From contig NZ_FNIY01000003.1 of the NCBI RefSeq assembly GCF_900104355.1, positions 372,001-436,000 of the forward strand: a stretch of 64,000 bases of DNA, read 5' to 3'. A model generated the notes under the pieces. It was not told where the DNA came from. It saw only the letters and a program-made list of their open reading frames with translations, and did no database searches. The stretch is from Phyllobacterium sp. OV277. GTDB lineage: Bacteria > Pseudomonadota > Alphaproteobacteria > Rhizobiales > Rhizobiaceae. The translations under genes and the position numbers were made by a program. Shown here piece after piece: positions 1-8,323 of this stretch. Each line of letters opens with the position of its first letter. The stretch's first letter is position 1.

Positions 1-85
1 GCAGCAGCGATTTCTTTTCCTGCTCGGCCATATAGGCGCGGATTTCCTCGGCAGCGGAAGCCTTGATCGGGGCAACGTTGTTCAT
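1..85 (-). CDS. cysN: Sulfate adenylyltransferase subunit 1, 5' end only
   Basis: The first 28 codons run off the left edge, so the GTPase domain is not visible. The N-terminus reads [20 protein letters not shown], which fits the short tail before the GTPase core in rhizobial CysN or CysN/C fusions. The ATG shares its first base with the cysD stop codon (TGATG), so the two are translationally coupled, as expected for the two subunits of ATP sulfurylase. The identification rests mainly on this coupling to cysD; whether an APS kinase domain is fused cannot be seen. Confidence 0.8.
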   Translation of the reverse strand, partial: MNNVAPIKASAAEEIRAYMAEQEKKSLL

Positions 86-990
86 CAGAAATAGCCCTCG
101 CGCTTCTTCTTCTCCATTGATCCCGCTTCGTCCTTGTCGATGAGGCGCCCCTGCCGTTCGGATGTGCGGGCGATCAGCATTTCGCTGACAATCTCGGGCA
201 GCGTCACCGCATCGGATTCAATTGCACCGGTCAGAGGATAGCAGCCAAGCGTGCGAAAGCGAACGAGCTTTTCCTCAAGCGCTTCACCGGGTAATAGCTG
301 CATGCGCTCATCATCACGCATGATCAGCATGCCGTCGCGCTCCACCACCGGGCGCTTGGCCGCAAAATAAAGCGGAACAATCGGGATATTCTCCTGAAGG
401 ATGTACTGCCAGATATCGAGTTCGGTCCAGTTGGAAATGGGGAAAACGCGGATGGATTCGCCCTTGGCAACGCGCGTATTGTAGATCTTCCACATTTCCG
501 GCCGCTGGTTCTTCGGGTCCCAGGAGTGCTGGGCATTGCGGAAGGAGAAAATACGCTCCTTGGCGCGGGACTTTTCCTCGTCGCGCCGCGCACCGCCAAA
601 GGCTGCATCAAAGCCGTATTTGTCGAGCGCCTGGCGCAGGCCAACGGTCTTCATGATGTGGGTATGGGTGTTCGACCCGTGCACGAACGGGCTGATGCCC
701 TGTTCTATGCCTTCCTGATTGCTGTGAACCAGCAGATCAAAGCCGAGACGCTTTGCTTCTGAATCACGAAACGCGATCATCTCCTTGAATTTCCAGGTCG
801 TATCGACATGCAGGAATGGAAATGGCGGTTTGGCCGGATAGAAGGCCTTCATCGCCAGATGCAGCATGACGGAGGAATCCTTGCCGATGGAATACAGCAT
901 CACCGGCTTGGAAAATGTCGCGGCAACCTCGCGGAAAATATGGATTGCTTCGGCTTCAAGACGCTGAAGGTGCGTCAGGCTCTTGGTCAT
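85..990 (-). CDS. cysD: Sulfate adenylyltransferase subunit 2
   Basis: Catalytic subunit of cytosolic ATP sulfurylase, which makes adenylyl sulfate (APS) from ATP and sulfate in assimilation. The 301-residue protein has the PP-loop nucleotide-binding motif ([12 protein letters not shown], near residue 35), the [15 protein letters not shown] segment and the C-terminal [14 protein letters not shown] region typical of CysD, and normal length. The open frame extends 68 codons upstream, but the family begins at [12 protein letters not shown], so the start at 990 is chosen; its ribosome binding site is weak. It precedes cysN with a one-base overlap. No cysH or cysG lies directly upstream; the next gene is divergent. 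Confidence 0.96.
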   Translation of the reverse strand: MTKSLTHLQRLEAEAIHIFREVAATFSKPVMLYSIGKDSSVMLHLAMKAFYPAKPPFPFLHVDTTWKFKEMIAFRDSEAKRLGFDLLVHSNQEGIEQGISPFVHGSNTHTHIMKTVGLRQALDKYGFDAAFGGARRDEEKSRAKERIFSFRNAQHSWDPKNQRPEMWKIYNTRVAKGESIRVFPISNWTELDIWQYILQENIPIVPLYFAAKRPVVERDGMLIMRDDERMQLLPGEALEEKLVRFRTLGCYPLTGAIESDAVTLPEIVSEMLIARTSERQGRLIDKDEAGSMEKKKREGYF

Positions 991-1475
991 GAAAATACTA
1001 TCCACTGCTTTTCGGGCCACTGTATTTCGAAAACCTCCGGGTTGCCCCGGTTTCCGCTTCGATTTCCAGATGTTCGCCGCAACAAATATCGATCCAATTT
1101 TTCGGCTTCTTACGACTTGCCGAACCGTGCGGCAACCATAGTGGACGGCCCCGCATGAAGAAAAGGATGGTTTCACAAGGCAAGGCAAATTCACGCCAAT
1201 TTATTGCTGCGAACGTCTGAAATATAAGAACATCATTCCAGCGAAGTTGAAAGCGAGAGTCTGACTTTTTCAAAAAAGCCGATCTGTGGAAAATTGATCC
1301 AGCAAAATTCACTCTCAGAACCGCCGATAAGAGATCATTTATATCAAGACGCCATCGGCAGCAGTCGTTTGGCCAAACATTACACATACATTACGATTGA
1401 CCGGAATGATCATCTCTCCTAGATGCTTGTGAAAATTAATGAATTTAAATTCACCAGAAGTTCCGGAATTGATTC
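991..1475. other. 485-base divergent intergenic region, cysD / glycosyltransferase
   Basis: No gene is supported here. The region must hold the cysD promoter (minus strand) and the promoter of the glycosyltransferase (plus strand). The part next to the glycosyltransferase is AT-rich. The cysD frame stays open for 68 codons into this region, but the translation is not conserved-looking. None of the A, B or C repeats found in other gaps of the window is present. I see no recognisable riboswitch. Confidence 0.5.
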
Positions 1476-2273
1476 ATGGACATTTGTACGTTTTGGTATG
1501 GGCCGCGCTTACGGGAAGTCGACAGGGTCTGTCTGGCATCCATGGCGATGACCGGACAGCGGGTGAAACTTTACGCGTTTGAAGAGATCGAGAACCTGCC
1601 GAAGGGTGTCGAGCTTCACGATGCCGCGACCATTCTGGATAAAAAGTATTTCCAGCGCATCGATCCGGATTTTCCCAATATCGAGAAAGCCAGCCGCGTC
1701 ATTGGCCAGTTCAGCGATCTATTCCGCGTCACCCTGATGAAGAAGCAGCAAGGTTTCTGGCTCGACACGGACATTTATCTGCTGAAGCAATTTCACCCTG
1801 ATACCGACAAGCCTTACCTCGCGCGCGAAAACTATTTCCGCCTTGGTGTATCAGCCATGTATCTGCCGCCGGATAATCCTGTCATCAGGGAGTTCGACGA
1901 ATATATGGAAGGAACGGTTATCGTTCCACCATGGCTCGGCTTCCGCCGCCGCGTCCTGCGCCCCGCATGGTTCCGCCTGACCGGGCAGAAGATCACGCCC
2001 GCAACCATCGGTATTACCGCCTTTGCCAATGATGGCATCTCGCGCATGGCCAAGCGCTACGGCTTCTTCAAGGACGCCGCGCCGAAGGAAAACTTCTACT
2101 ATTGGACCGCGCGCGACGCCCTGAAGATTTTTGATCCCGCCTATGGTCTGGAGCCCAGCCACCATCCTGATTTCATCGGGTTTCATATCCATAAAAAAGG
2201 CCCGACAAACCAGCCACCACTAGAAGGCAGTTTTTACCACTGGGCTGTTAATCGCGTTGCTGATTATCTGTAA
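1476..2273 (+). CDS. DXD-containing glycosyltransferase (GT32/capsule type)
   Basis: Predicted cytosolic sugar transferase of 265 residues. The segment GFWLDTDIYLLK (DTD at residues 97-99) is the metal-binding DXD motif of GT-A transferases of the Gly_transf_sug/GT32 kind, preceded by the usual SRVIGQFSDLFRVTLM helix. The C-terminal part (FIGFHIHKKGP) also fits the family. The donor and acceptor cannot be predicted. The gene stands alone between a long promoter region and an A repeat; it could add a sugar to surface polysaccharide, in keeping with the polysaccharide genes elsewhere in the window, but no operon links them. Confidence 0.75.
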   Translation: MDICTFWYGPRLREVDRVCLASMAMTGQRVKLYAFEEIENLPKGVELHDAATILDKKYFQRIDPDFPNIEKASRVIGQFSDLFRVTLMKKQQGFWLDTDIYLLKQFHPDTDKPYLARENYFRLGVSAMYLPPDNPVIREFDEYMEGTVIVPPWLGFRRRVLRPAWFRLTGQKITPATIGITAFANDGISRMAKRYGFFKDAAPKENFYYWTARDALKIFDPAYGLEPSHHPDFIGFHIHKKGPTNQPPLEGSFYHWAVNRVADYL

Positions 2274-2299
2274 GTTTTGATTTGCATTGGTTGTGATGG

Positions 2300-2468
2300 G
2301 GTTCGTGGTTCGTGGTTCGACAAGCTCACCATGAGGGACCTGGGTGGATGCAATGATAATCGCTGAGGTCATCGCCCGGTCATAGCTAAACTCATTGCCA
2401 AGATTGCAGAACTTGACTCCCTGCAATCCCCAATCTCCCTCATGGTGAGCCTGTCGAACCACGAACCA
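2300..2468. repeat. Palindromic repeat family A, copy 1
   Basis: Left arm reads GGTTCGACAAGCTCACCATG and the right arm is its inverted copy with one change (CATGGTGAGCCTGTCGAACC). The arms bracket about 100 bases with a conserved core (TTGCAGAACTTGACTCCCTG). It lies just downstream of the glycosyltransferase and upstream of the sugar operon promoter. Ten more copies occur in this window. Confidence 0.85.
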
Positions 2469-2504
2469 TTCCCATGCAGCCCAATAAAGCCGCGTTTTGA
2501 TCAA

Positions 2505-2518
2505 ATGAAACGTTTCAT
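2505..2518. promoter_or_regulatory. LacI-type operator, upstream copy
   Basis: Perfect palindrome ATGAAACGTTTCAT, the shape of a LacI/GalR-family operator (central CG, AAAC-GTTT arms). It abuts the -35 hexamer of the forward sugar operon. Identical cores occur at 2581-2596 and 14265-14278. The regulator encoded at 6266-7237 is the obvious candidate binder (inference). Confidence 0.85.
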
Positions 2519-2519
2519 C

Positions 2520-2552
2520 TTGACAAGATCGTGATCTTGGGGCTCCTATTAT
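2520..2552 (+). promoter_or_regulatory. Promoter of forward sugar ABC operon
   Basis: A consensus TTGACA at 2520-2525 is followed after about 18 bases by a TCCTAT/TATTAT region (2544-2552) that can serve as the -10. It lies between the two operators, so repressor bound at either or both would block polymerase. Confidence 0.6.
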
Positions 2553-2580
2553 CACGAGGCGTTTCTCAATTTATCCATTT

Positions 2581-2596
2581 GATGAAACGTTTCATC
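2581..2596. promoter_or_regulatory. LacI-type operator, downstream copy
   Basis: Perfect 16-base palindrome GATGAAACGTTTCATC, about 30 bases downstream of the putative -10, in the 5' leader. Its centre is 77 bases from that of the upstream operator, which puts both on about the same face of the helix and would allow looping if the repressor can bridge sites. Confidence 0.85.
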
Positions 2597-2655
2597 GCCC
2601 TGTTGGAGGACATGGCAAACAATTGAACGTCTTTTGTTATTCTGGGAGGAATACA

Positions 2656-3591
2656 ATGAAATTCGCACATCTTATTGCCGCCAGCATTCTGGTCGGCACG
2701 CTCGCCATGCCTGCCGCAAGCTTTGCTGCTGATAAGCCCGTTGTCGGGCTGGTCATGAAGTCGCTTGCCAATGAGTTCTTCAAGAACATGCTTGAGGGCG
2801 CCAAGGCACACGAAGCCAAGCGCGGTGATTATACGCTTAAAGCTGTTGGCATGCAGTCCGAGACCGATGTCGAGACGCAGATCAACGCGATCGAAAGTTT
2901 CATCACCCAGAAGGTTGATGCCATTGTTGTTGCACCCTCCGATTCCCGCGCTCTTGTTCCACCGATCAAGCGGGCGGTTGATGCCGGTATCACCGTCGTC
3001 AATTTTGACGTGGCGCTGGATGACAAGGCCAAGGAAGAAGCGGGCCTGAAGCTGGCTTTCGTCGGCCCTGACAACCGTGAAGGTGCCAAGATGGCCGGTG
3101 ATGCGCTGGCCAAGAAGCTGGGTGCCGGTGCGAAAGTCGTCATCATAGAAGGCAATCCCGGCGCTGATAATGCGGCCCAGCGCAAGCTTGGTTTCATGGA
3201 CTCCGTTGCTGCGGGCAAGCTTGATCTTCTGGACTCGCGCACCGCCCATTGGGAAACCGAAGAAGCCAACACCGTTTTCTCCAATATGCTGACCGCCCAT
3301 CCTGATATTCAGGGCGTGATGGCCGCCAATGACTCCATGGTGCTTGGTGTGGTCAAGGCCATTGAAGCGGCTGGTAAAACCGGCAAGATCGAAGTCGTTG
3401 GCTTCGACAATATCCCTGCCGTACAGCCGCTCCTGAAGGAAAAGAAGCTGCTGGCCACCGTTGACCAGTTCGGTCAGCAGATGGCCGCCAATGCCATCGA
3501 CAAGGCGCTGGGCGTAGTGGCTGGCGGCAAGCCGCTCGAAGGCTGGGTGAAGACCGAGATCAAGCTCGTCACCTCTGATGATGTGAAGTAA
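2656..3591 (+). CDS. Sugar ABC transporter, periplasmic binding protein (RbsB type)
   Basis: Periplasmic receptor of 311 residues for a CUT2-class sugar importer. The signal peptide runs MKFAHLIAAS...AASFA with likely cleavage after residue 24, followed by the Peripla_BP_4 fold (KSLANEFFKNMLEGAKAHE, VGFDNIPAVQPLLK). The start at 2656 is chosen because GGGAGGA stands six bases before it; an upstream in-frame ATG at 2623 lacks this. It is first gene of an operon with the ATPase, permease and LacI regulator. The sequence resembles ribose/allose-type receptors; the substrate is not determined. Confidence 0.92.
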   Translation: MKFAHLIAASILVGTLAMPAASFAADKPVVGLVMKSLANEFFKNMLEGAKAHEAKRGDYTLKAVGMQSETDVETQINAIESFITQKVDAIVVAPSDSRALVPPIKRAVDAGITVVNFDVALDDKAKEEAGLKLAFVGPDNREGAKMAGDALAKKLGAGAKVVIIEGNPGADNAAQRKLGFMDSVAAGKLDLLDSRTAHWETEEANTVFSNMLTAHPDIQGVMAANDSMVLGVVKAIEAAGKTGKIEVVGFDNIPAVQPLLKEKKLLATVDQFGQQMAANAIDKALGVVAGGKPLEGWVKTEIKLVTSDDVK

Positions 3592-3646
3592 CACGGTCAA
3601 ACAGCGGCTGTGCTCCTCTGCGCAGCCGCCAACCGGGTCAAAGATC

Positions 3647-5221
3647 ATGGAAAATGTGCAAATGGCAGGTGCGACGGCCCCGGCATTGGCGGATGCTGCC
3701 GTAAAACCGGTGCTTGCGCTCTCGGGCGTCAAAAAGCGCTTTGGCGGTGTTGTCGCGCTTGATGGCGTCAGCTTTTCGCTGCGCCCGGGCGAGGTCCATG
3801 CGCTTGTCGGCGAAAATGGCGCAGGCAAGTCCACGCTGATCAAGATCCTGTGCGGGATTATCCAGCGCGATGCCGGGACAATTACGCTCGATAGCGAGGC
3901 CTATGATCCGCATACACCCGGCGATGCCAAGAAGGCTGGTATTCAGGTGGTGCATCAGGAATTCAATCTCCTGCCCTATCTTTCCGTTGCCGAAAACATC
4001 TGCTTTGAAGACATGCCGCGCAAGGCATTCGGCATGGTGGATTTCCCGACGCTCTATGCCAGAGCACGCAAGGCGCTGGATGCCATCGGTCTTGGTGATG
4101 TCGATGTGCGCCGTCCGGTGGAATCGCTCGGCGTGGCCCATCGCCAGCTCGTCGAAATTGCCCGCGCCCTTATGGGCGAAAGCCGTATCCTCATTCTCGA
4201 CGAGCCGACAGCGACGCTGACCGCGCGTGAGACTGAACGGCTGTTTGAGATCATTGCTGCCCTCAAGGCCAAAGGCGTGGCGGTGGTGTTTGTCTCGCAC
4301 CACCTCAACGAGGTGTTTTCGATCTGCGACCGGGTGACGGTGCTGCGCAATGGCCAATCGGTCATGACGGCGGATATTGCATCAACCACCCCGGATCAGC
4401 TGGTTACCAATATGGTGGGACGCCAGCTGGCCGCGGCCATGGCCGCCGCGCGCGATCTGGATAAAACGGGCCGCATCGCCCTTTCCTTGCGCGGTTTGCG
4501 CCACCCCGCCTCGCCCCATGCGGAAGGTGTTTCCCTCGATCTGCGCTATGGCGAAATCCTTGGCATTGCCGGGCTGGTTGGCTCAGGCCGCACGGAACTG
4601 CTCCGCTCGATCTTCGCCGCTGATCTGCCCCTCTCCGGCACGCTGGAACGGGATGGAAAACCGCGCCGTTACCAGAACCCCAAGCAGGCAATCCGCGACG
4701 GTATCGGTTTTGTCACCGAAGACCGCAAGGAAGAAGGCCTGATCCTGGACATGGCGATATCTGCCAATGTGACATTGGCGAGCCTGCGCAAGGTTTCGCG
4801 CCTTGGCCTTCTCAACAAGCGCGCGGAGACCCTGTTGACCCAACAGCTCGGCGGCGAGATCAAGCTGAAATATGGCGGCGCCTCCGATGCGGTTTCCACC
4901 CTTTCCGGCGGCAACCAGCAAAAGGTGGTGCTGGCCAAATGGCTGGCGAACGATCCGAAAATCCTGCTGCTCGATGAGCCGACGCGCGGCGTTGATGTGG
5001 GTGCCAAGGCGGAAATCTACGCGCTGCTGCGCGGTCTTGCGGAAAAAGGGCTGGCGCTTCTCATCGTTTCGTCGGAACTGCCCGAACTCATCACGCTCAG
5101 CGACCGCATTCTCGTCATGTCAAAACACCGCATTGCCGGTGAAGTGGCACGCGCGGACTTTTCCGAAGAGCGCATTTTGAACTTTGCCTATAAGGACGAA
5201 CGCAACCATGGACACCACTGA
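3647..5221 (+). CDS. Sugar ABC transporter ATPase, two-domain (RbsA type)
   Basis: Inner-membrane associated ATPase of 524 residues with two nucleotide-binding domains, normal for CUT2 importers. Domain 1 has Walker A GENGAGKST (residues 55-63), Walker B ILILDEPTATLT and a degenerate signature (SLGVAHRQ). Domain 2 has a degenerate Walker A (GLVGSGRTE), a proper signature LSGGNQQK and Walker B ILLLDEPTRGVDVG. This asymmetry is usual in the family. It follows the binding-protein gene by 55 bases and overlaps the permease gene by 14 bases. Confidence 0.95.
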   Translation: MENVQMAGATAPALADAAVKPVLALSGVKKRFGGVVALDGVSFSLRPGEVHALVGENGAGKSTLIKILCGIIQRDAGTITLDSEAYDPHTPGDAKKAGIQVVHQEFNLLPYLSVAENICFEDMPRKAFGMVDFPTLYARARKALDAIGLGDVDVRRPVESLGVAHRQLVEIARALMGESRILILDEPTATLTARETERLFEIIAALKAKGVAVVFVSHHLNEVFSICDRVTVLRNGQSVMTADIASTTPDQLVTNMVGRQLAAAMAAARDLDKTGRIALSLRGLRHPASPHAEGVSLDLRYGEILGIAGLVGSGRTELLRSIFAADLPLSGTLERDGKPRRYQNPKQAIRDGIGFVTEDRKEEGLILDMAISANVTLASLRKVSRLGLLNKRAETLLTQQLGGEIKLKYGGASDAVSTLSGGNQQKVVLAKWLANDPKILLLDEPTRGVDVGAKAEIYALLRGLAEKGLALLIVSSELPELITLSDRILVMSKHRIAGEVARADFSEERILNFAYKDERNHGHH

Positions 5222-6209
5222 TTTGACCACGGCGCCTGCGGGCAGCAGAACCATCGCAACCACGACCAAAACAGTGCTGCGCGAGGCGGGTATCGGCATT
5301 GCGCTGATCGCGCTGATCATCGTGTTTTCCTTCACGCCGCATTTTCTGTCCTCCAGCAATGTCACCAATATCTTGACGCAGGTGACAATCAATCTGGTGC
5401 TTTCCATCGGCATGACCTTTGTCATTCTCATCGGCGGTATCGATCTTTCCGTCGGCTCGGTCCTGTCCTTCTGCGCTGTGGTGGCGGGCACAGTCATGAC
5501 ACTGCCGGGGCTTGATCCTGTCATGGCGGTGTTTCTGGCAACCATCAGCGCTATTCTGGCGGGCATCGGTTTCGGCCTGCTCAATGGGTTGATCAGCGCC
5601 TATTGGGCCATTCCGTCGTTCATCGTCACGCTTGGCACGCTCAATATCGCGCGCGGTGCGGCCTTGCAGGTCACCAATGCCTCCACGATCTATTCCTTTC
5701 CGGCAGCGTTCAACGCCTTCGGTTCGAAAACCTTTTACGGCATTCCGCTGCTGTTCCTGATTGCGCTGGTGCTGGTGGCGATTGGCTGGTTTGTCCTTGC
5801 CAAAACCGTGTTCGGCCGCGTGCTCTACGGCATTGGCAACAATGAGGAAGCGGCCCGCCTCGCCGGGCACAATGTGTTCTTCTACAAGGTCGCCGCCTTT
5901 ACCATTTGCGGCGTTCTCGTCGGTATCGGCGCGATCATCTACATGGCCCGCCTCAACATTGCGAGCCCGATCATCGGCATCGGCTTTGAGCTCAATGCGA
6001 TTGCCGCTGTCATCATTGGCGGTACGAGCTTGAGCGGCGGACGCGGCAGTATTGTCGGCACCCTGCTTGGTGCCTGTATCATCGGCGTGCTTGCCAATGG
6101 TCTTATTCTTTTGGGTCTGAGCGATTTCATGCGGCAGATGATCACCGGATTTGTGATTATCCTTGCAGTAATCCTTGACAAATATCGTGAAAGGCTGACG
6201 AAAGCATAA
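5208..6209 (+). CDS. Sugar ABC transporter permease (RbsC type)
   Basis: Inner-membrane permease of 333 residues with about nine or ten hydrophobic segments and the family motif GIDLSVGSVLSF near residue 85, plus AAVIIGGTSLSGGRGSIVGT near the C-terminus. The start at 5208 (MDTTDLTTAP) overlaps the ATPase gene by 14 bases; AAGGACG lies about ten bases before it. As the only permease gene of this operon it would form a homodimer. Confidence 0.93.
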   Translation: MDTTDLTTAPAGSRTIATTTKTVLREAGIGIALIALIIVFSFTPHFLSSSNVTNILTQVTINLVLSIGMTFVILIGGIDLSVGSVLSFCAVVAGTVMTLPGLDPVMAVFLATISAILAGIGFGLLNGLISAYWAIPSFIVTLGTLNIARGAALQVTNASTIYSFPAAFNAFGSKTFYGIPLLFLIALVLVAIGWFVLAKTVFGRVLYGIGNNEEAARLAGHNVFFYKVAAFTICGVLVGIGAIIYMARLNIASPIIGIGFELNAIAAVIIGGTSLSGGRGSIVGTLLGACIIGVLANGLILLGLSDFMRQMITGFVIILAVILDKYRERLTKA

Positions 6210-6265
6210 GGGGAAATGATGGTGTTAACCAAGGTTGGCATCCGCAACAGGTCAGGCATGGGAAG

Positions 6266-7237
6266 ATGGCAAACATCAAGGACGTAGCCGCAAAGGCCAA
6301 TGTTTCCGTAGGCACTGTCTCACGCGTACTGGCGAAGAACGAGACAGTCGGCAAAGAGCTGCGCGAACTGGTGGAAGCCACGATCCGCGAGTTGAACTTC
6401 CGGCCAAATGGCGTGGCGCGCGGTTTGCGCCGCAGCCGCACCGATATGATCGGCCTTGTCATCCCTGATATTACCAATCCGTTCTTCGCCGAACTGGCAA
6501 AACATGTGGAGGCAATTGCCTCGCGCGCGGGATTGTCAGTGCTTCTGTCGATCACCAATGATGATCCGAAGATCGAACGCGCGCAGATCGACAGTCTGCT
6601 CAAGAGCTATCCCACCGGTCTCATTGTTGTCCCCACACAATACGGCGCCTCCAAGGGCTGGAGCAGCGATGTGGCAACCGTGGCTGTCGACAGGCGTTGC
6701 GCGGGCTTTCCCCTGATCTCGGTTAATCACTACAGGGGTGCAGGTCTCGCGGCCGTGCATTTGATGTCGCTGGGCCATGAGCGCATTGCCTATATTGCCG
6801 GATCGGTCGACGCACCCGTTGCGGGTGAACGGCGTGCCGGTTTTCTCAACACGCTCGCCTCAGCAGGCGCGCGGTGCGAGGTTGTCGAGGGTCATTTCGA
6901 TTATGCTTCGGGCGAGACGCTGGGACGCCTGTTGCTCGACCGTCCCGCGCATGAACGCCCGACCGCTATTGCCACGGCCAGCGATCAGCAGGCCATCGGC
7001 CTGTTGCGCGCCGCCAGCGATCTTGAACTCAAGGTGCCGGATGATGTGTCAATCATCGGCTTCGATGATATTCCACTGGCCAGTCTGGTAACGCCGCGCC
7101 TGACCACGATCAGCCAGCCGGTGGAGCAAATCGCCGCGCGGGCAGTTGCCGCCACCACCGGCAGCGATGGTGTGCCTTTGCAGGACGAATTCTTCGAAGC
7201 AACGCTGGTGGTGCGTGGTTCGACAAAACAGCTTTGA
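6266..7237 (+). CDS. LacI-family transcriptional regulator of the sugar regulon
   Basis: Repressor of 323 residues: N-terminal helix-turn-helix and hinge (MANIKDVAAKANVSVGTVSR, then NGVARGLRRSRT) followed by a sugar-binding Peripla_BP domain (GLVIPDITNPFFAEL, IIGFDDIPLASLVTPRLTT). It is the last gene of the forward operon, 56 bases after the permease, so it should regulate itself. The hinge helix and the ATGAAACGTTTCAT palindromes at 2505, 2581 and 14265 match the known LacI recognition pattern. The last codons (VRGSTKQL and the stop) coincide with the end of an A repeat; the RGST is also a usual LacI-family tail, so function is probably intact. Confidence 0.93.
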   Translation: MANIKDVAAKANVSVGTVSRVLAKNETVGKELRELVEATIRELNFRPNGVARGLRRSRTDMIGLVIPDITNPFFAELAKHVEAIASRAGLSVLLSITNDDPKIERAQIDSLLKSYPTGLIVVPTQYGASKGWSSDVATVAVDRRCAGFPLISVNHYRGAGLAAVHLMSLGHERIAYIAGSVDAPVAGERRAGFLNTLASAGARCEVVEGHFDYASGETLGRLLLDRPAHERPTAIATASDQQAIGLLRAASDLELKVPDDVSIIGFDDIPLASLVTPRLTTISQPVEQIAARAVAATTGSDGVPLQDEFFEATLVVRGSTKQL

Positions 7238-7486
7238 GGGAGAGCGGTGGATGCAAGGCTAATCGTCAGCATTGCAGAATTTTGCCCCCTGCAACTCATC
7301 TAATCTGCTTAGCCGTGGGTCCTCGGGTCAAGCCCGAGGATGACGGAGAGATGGGAGCTTTAGGATGACGGAGATGGGGCGTGTAGAGAGCTAAATTCTG
7401 CAATCTCTGCGATTTGCATCTCGTATTGCAGCCCAGCCAAGCCCCTCATGGTGAGCGTCCTGAGCCTGTCGAAGGGCGAACCACGA
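7211..7486. repeat. Repeat A, copy 2, with a partial repeat C inside
   Basis: The left A arm (GTGCGTGGTTCGACA) begins inside the last codons of the lacI-type gene. The conserved A core (TTGCAGAATTTTG) follows. A half C element occupies about 7300-7350 (TGGGTCCTCGGGTCAAGCC, CGAGGATGACGG). The right A arm is a variant with an internal insertion (CTCATGGTGAGCGTCCTGAG, then CCTGTCGAA). It looks like an A element opened by a C element. Confidence 0.75.
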
Positions 7487-7513
7487 CTAACTTTTAATTC
7501 TCTGCCAAGCATT

Positions 7514-7673
7514 CACCCCCCTCTGCCTTGTCAGGCATCTCCCCCACAAGGGGGGAGATCACATTGACATCAGCGCCTTTGCACAACAGGAAGCGCTGCA
7601 AATTGTGCAAGATAGCATTGAAGGCTGATCTCCCCCCTTGTGGGGGAGATGTCCGACAGGACAGAGGGGGGTG
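7514..7673. repeat. Palindromic repeat family B, copy 1
   Basis: 160 bases starting CACCCCCCTCTGCC and ending GACAGAGGGGGGTG. Long inverted arms (CATCTCCCCCACAAGGGGGG and inverse) flank a conserved centre (CCTTTGCACAAC). Each arm is itself a small hairpin. It sits between the convergent sugar operons. Confidence 0.85.
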
Positions 7674-7806
7674 ATTGCATCCACCAACATTGCAGTTACG
7701 AAACACACTCCCCCATCACCAAACTGGCTTTCGCGTCTGGCTATTGATGAGGTGGGAAAGACGGGCGATCCATTCGGAAGAGCGAGGGCTGCAATATAAA
7801 AGCGCG

Positions 7807-7838
7807 AACAGGAGGCACCACTTACCCTCCTGCCTGTT
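7807..7838 (-). terminator. Possible terminator of the reverse sugar operon
   Basis: Imperfect hairpin (AACAGGAGG against CCTCCTGCCTGTT) just beyond the last gene of the minus-strand operon, followed on that strand by CGCGCTTTTATATT. The T-run is short and not adjacent. Confidence 0.4.
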
Positions 7839-7851
7839 ATAAACGCTGGTG

Positions 7852-8307
7852 TTAACCAGCCTCCGGCGCAATCACGCCCTTGGTCAGAATGAAGCAGCCG
7901 TAAAAGCGGCGCTCACCCGTGGCGATGACGCAATAGGCGTTTTTGGCGTGCTCATAAAAGGCCATGCGGTCGATGGAGACCATTGGCCAATGCTTGCCCT
8001 CGGCAGCATCGATTTCCACCTGCATTTCCTTCTGCACATCCGGAATCTCATCGGGGCTGCCGACGATTTCCATGCGGGCGGCAGCGTCATCAATAAACGT
8101 GTCGAGCGGCATGACCGAGAGGATGGCGCGCGCAGCGCGCGGCGCGCTCACATTGTCGATACGCAGCAAGCGGCCAAGGCGGGTTTGCCGGGCAATGGAA
8201 TCGCCGGGGAAGTTCGTATCGCAAATGACCAGACGGTCGCCGTGCCCCATGGATTTGAGCGCATAGAGCACATCGGCATTCAACAGCGGATCGAGATTTT
8301 TCAGCAC
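7852..8307 (-). CDS. FucU/RbsD-family sugar mutarotase
   Basis: Cytosolic enzyme of about 151 residues that would interconvert anomers of the imported sugar. The N-terminus LKNLDPLLNADVLYALKSMG, the GHGD motif with the family's catalytic-type His, and the C-terminal YGCFILTKGVI fit FucU/RbsD proteins. The open frame continues upstream through the ribokinase gene, but the family start corresponds to a GTG at 8307 with AAGGA about eight bases before it, 16 bases after the rbsK stop. Last gene of the reverse operon. Closer to FucU than RbsD by motif, but the kinase context suggests an aldose such as ribose. Confidence 0.88.
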   Translation of the reverse strand: MLKNLDPLLNADVLYALKSMGHGDRLVICDTNFPGDSIARQTRLGRLLRIDNVSAPRAARAILSVMPLDTFIDDAAARMEIVGSPDEIPDVQKEMQVEIDAAEGKHWPMVSIDRMAFYEHAKNAYCVIATGERRFYGCFILTKGVIAPEAG

Positions 8308-8323
8308 GGTTGTTTCCTTATTC

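Noticed and set aside
991-1140. GCCACTGT motif and small stems resembling part of a cobalamin or SAM riboswitch near cysD
   Set aside because: Only one short match; the other conserved boxes and the expected junction structure are missing.
7500-7680. Alternating inverted repeats could suggest a CRISPR array
   Set aside because: The units are palindromic arms of one B element plus A elements, with no regularly spaced identical direct repeats and no cas genes.
6223-7858. The same 12-mer TGGTGTTAACCA after the permease gene and at the end of the mutarotase gene
   Set aside because: Matches of this length are expected by chance many times in 64 kb; no positional logic links them.
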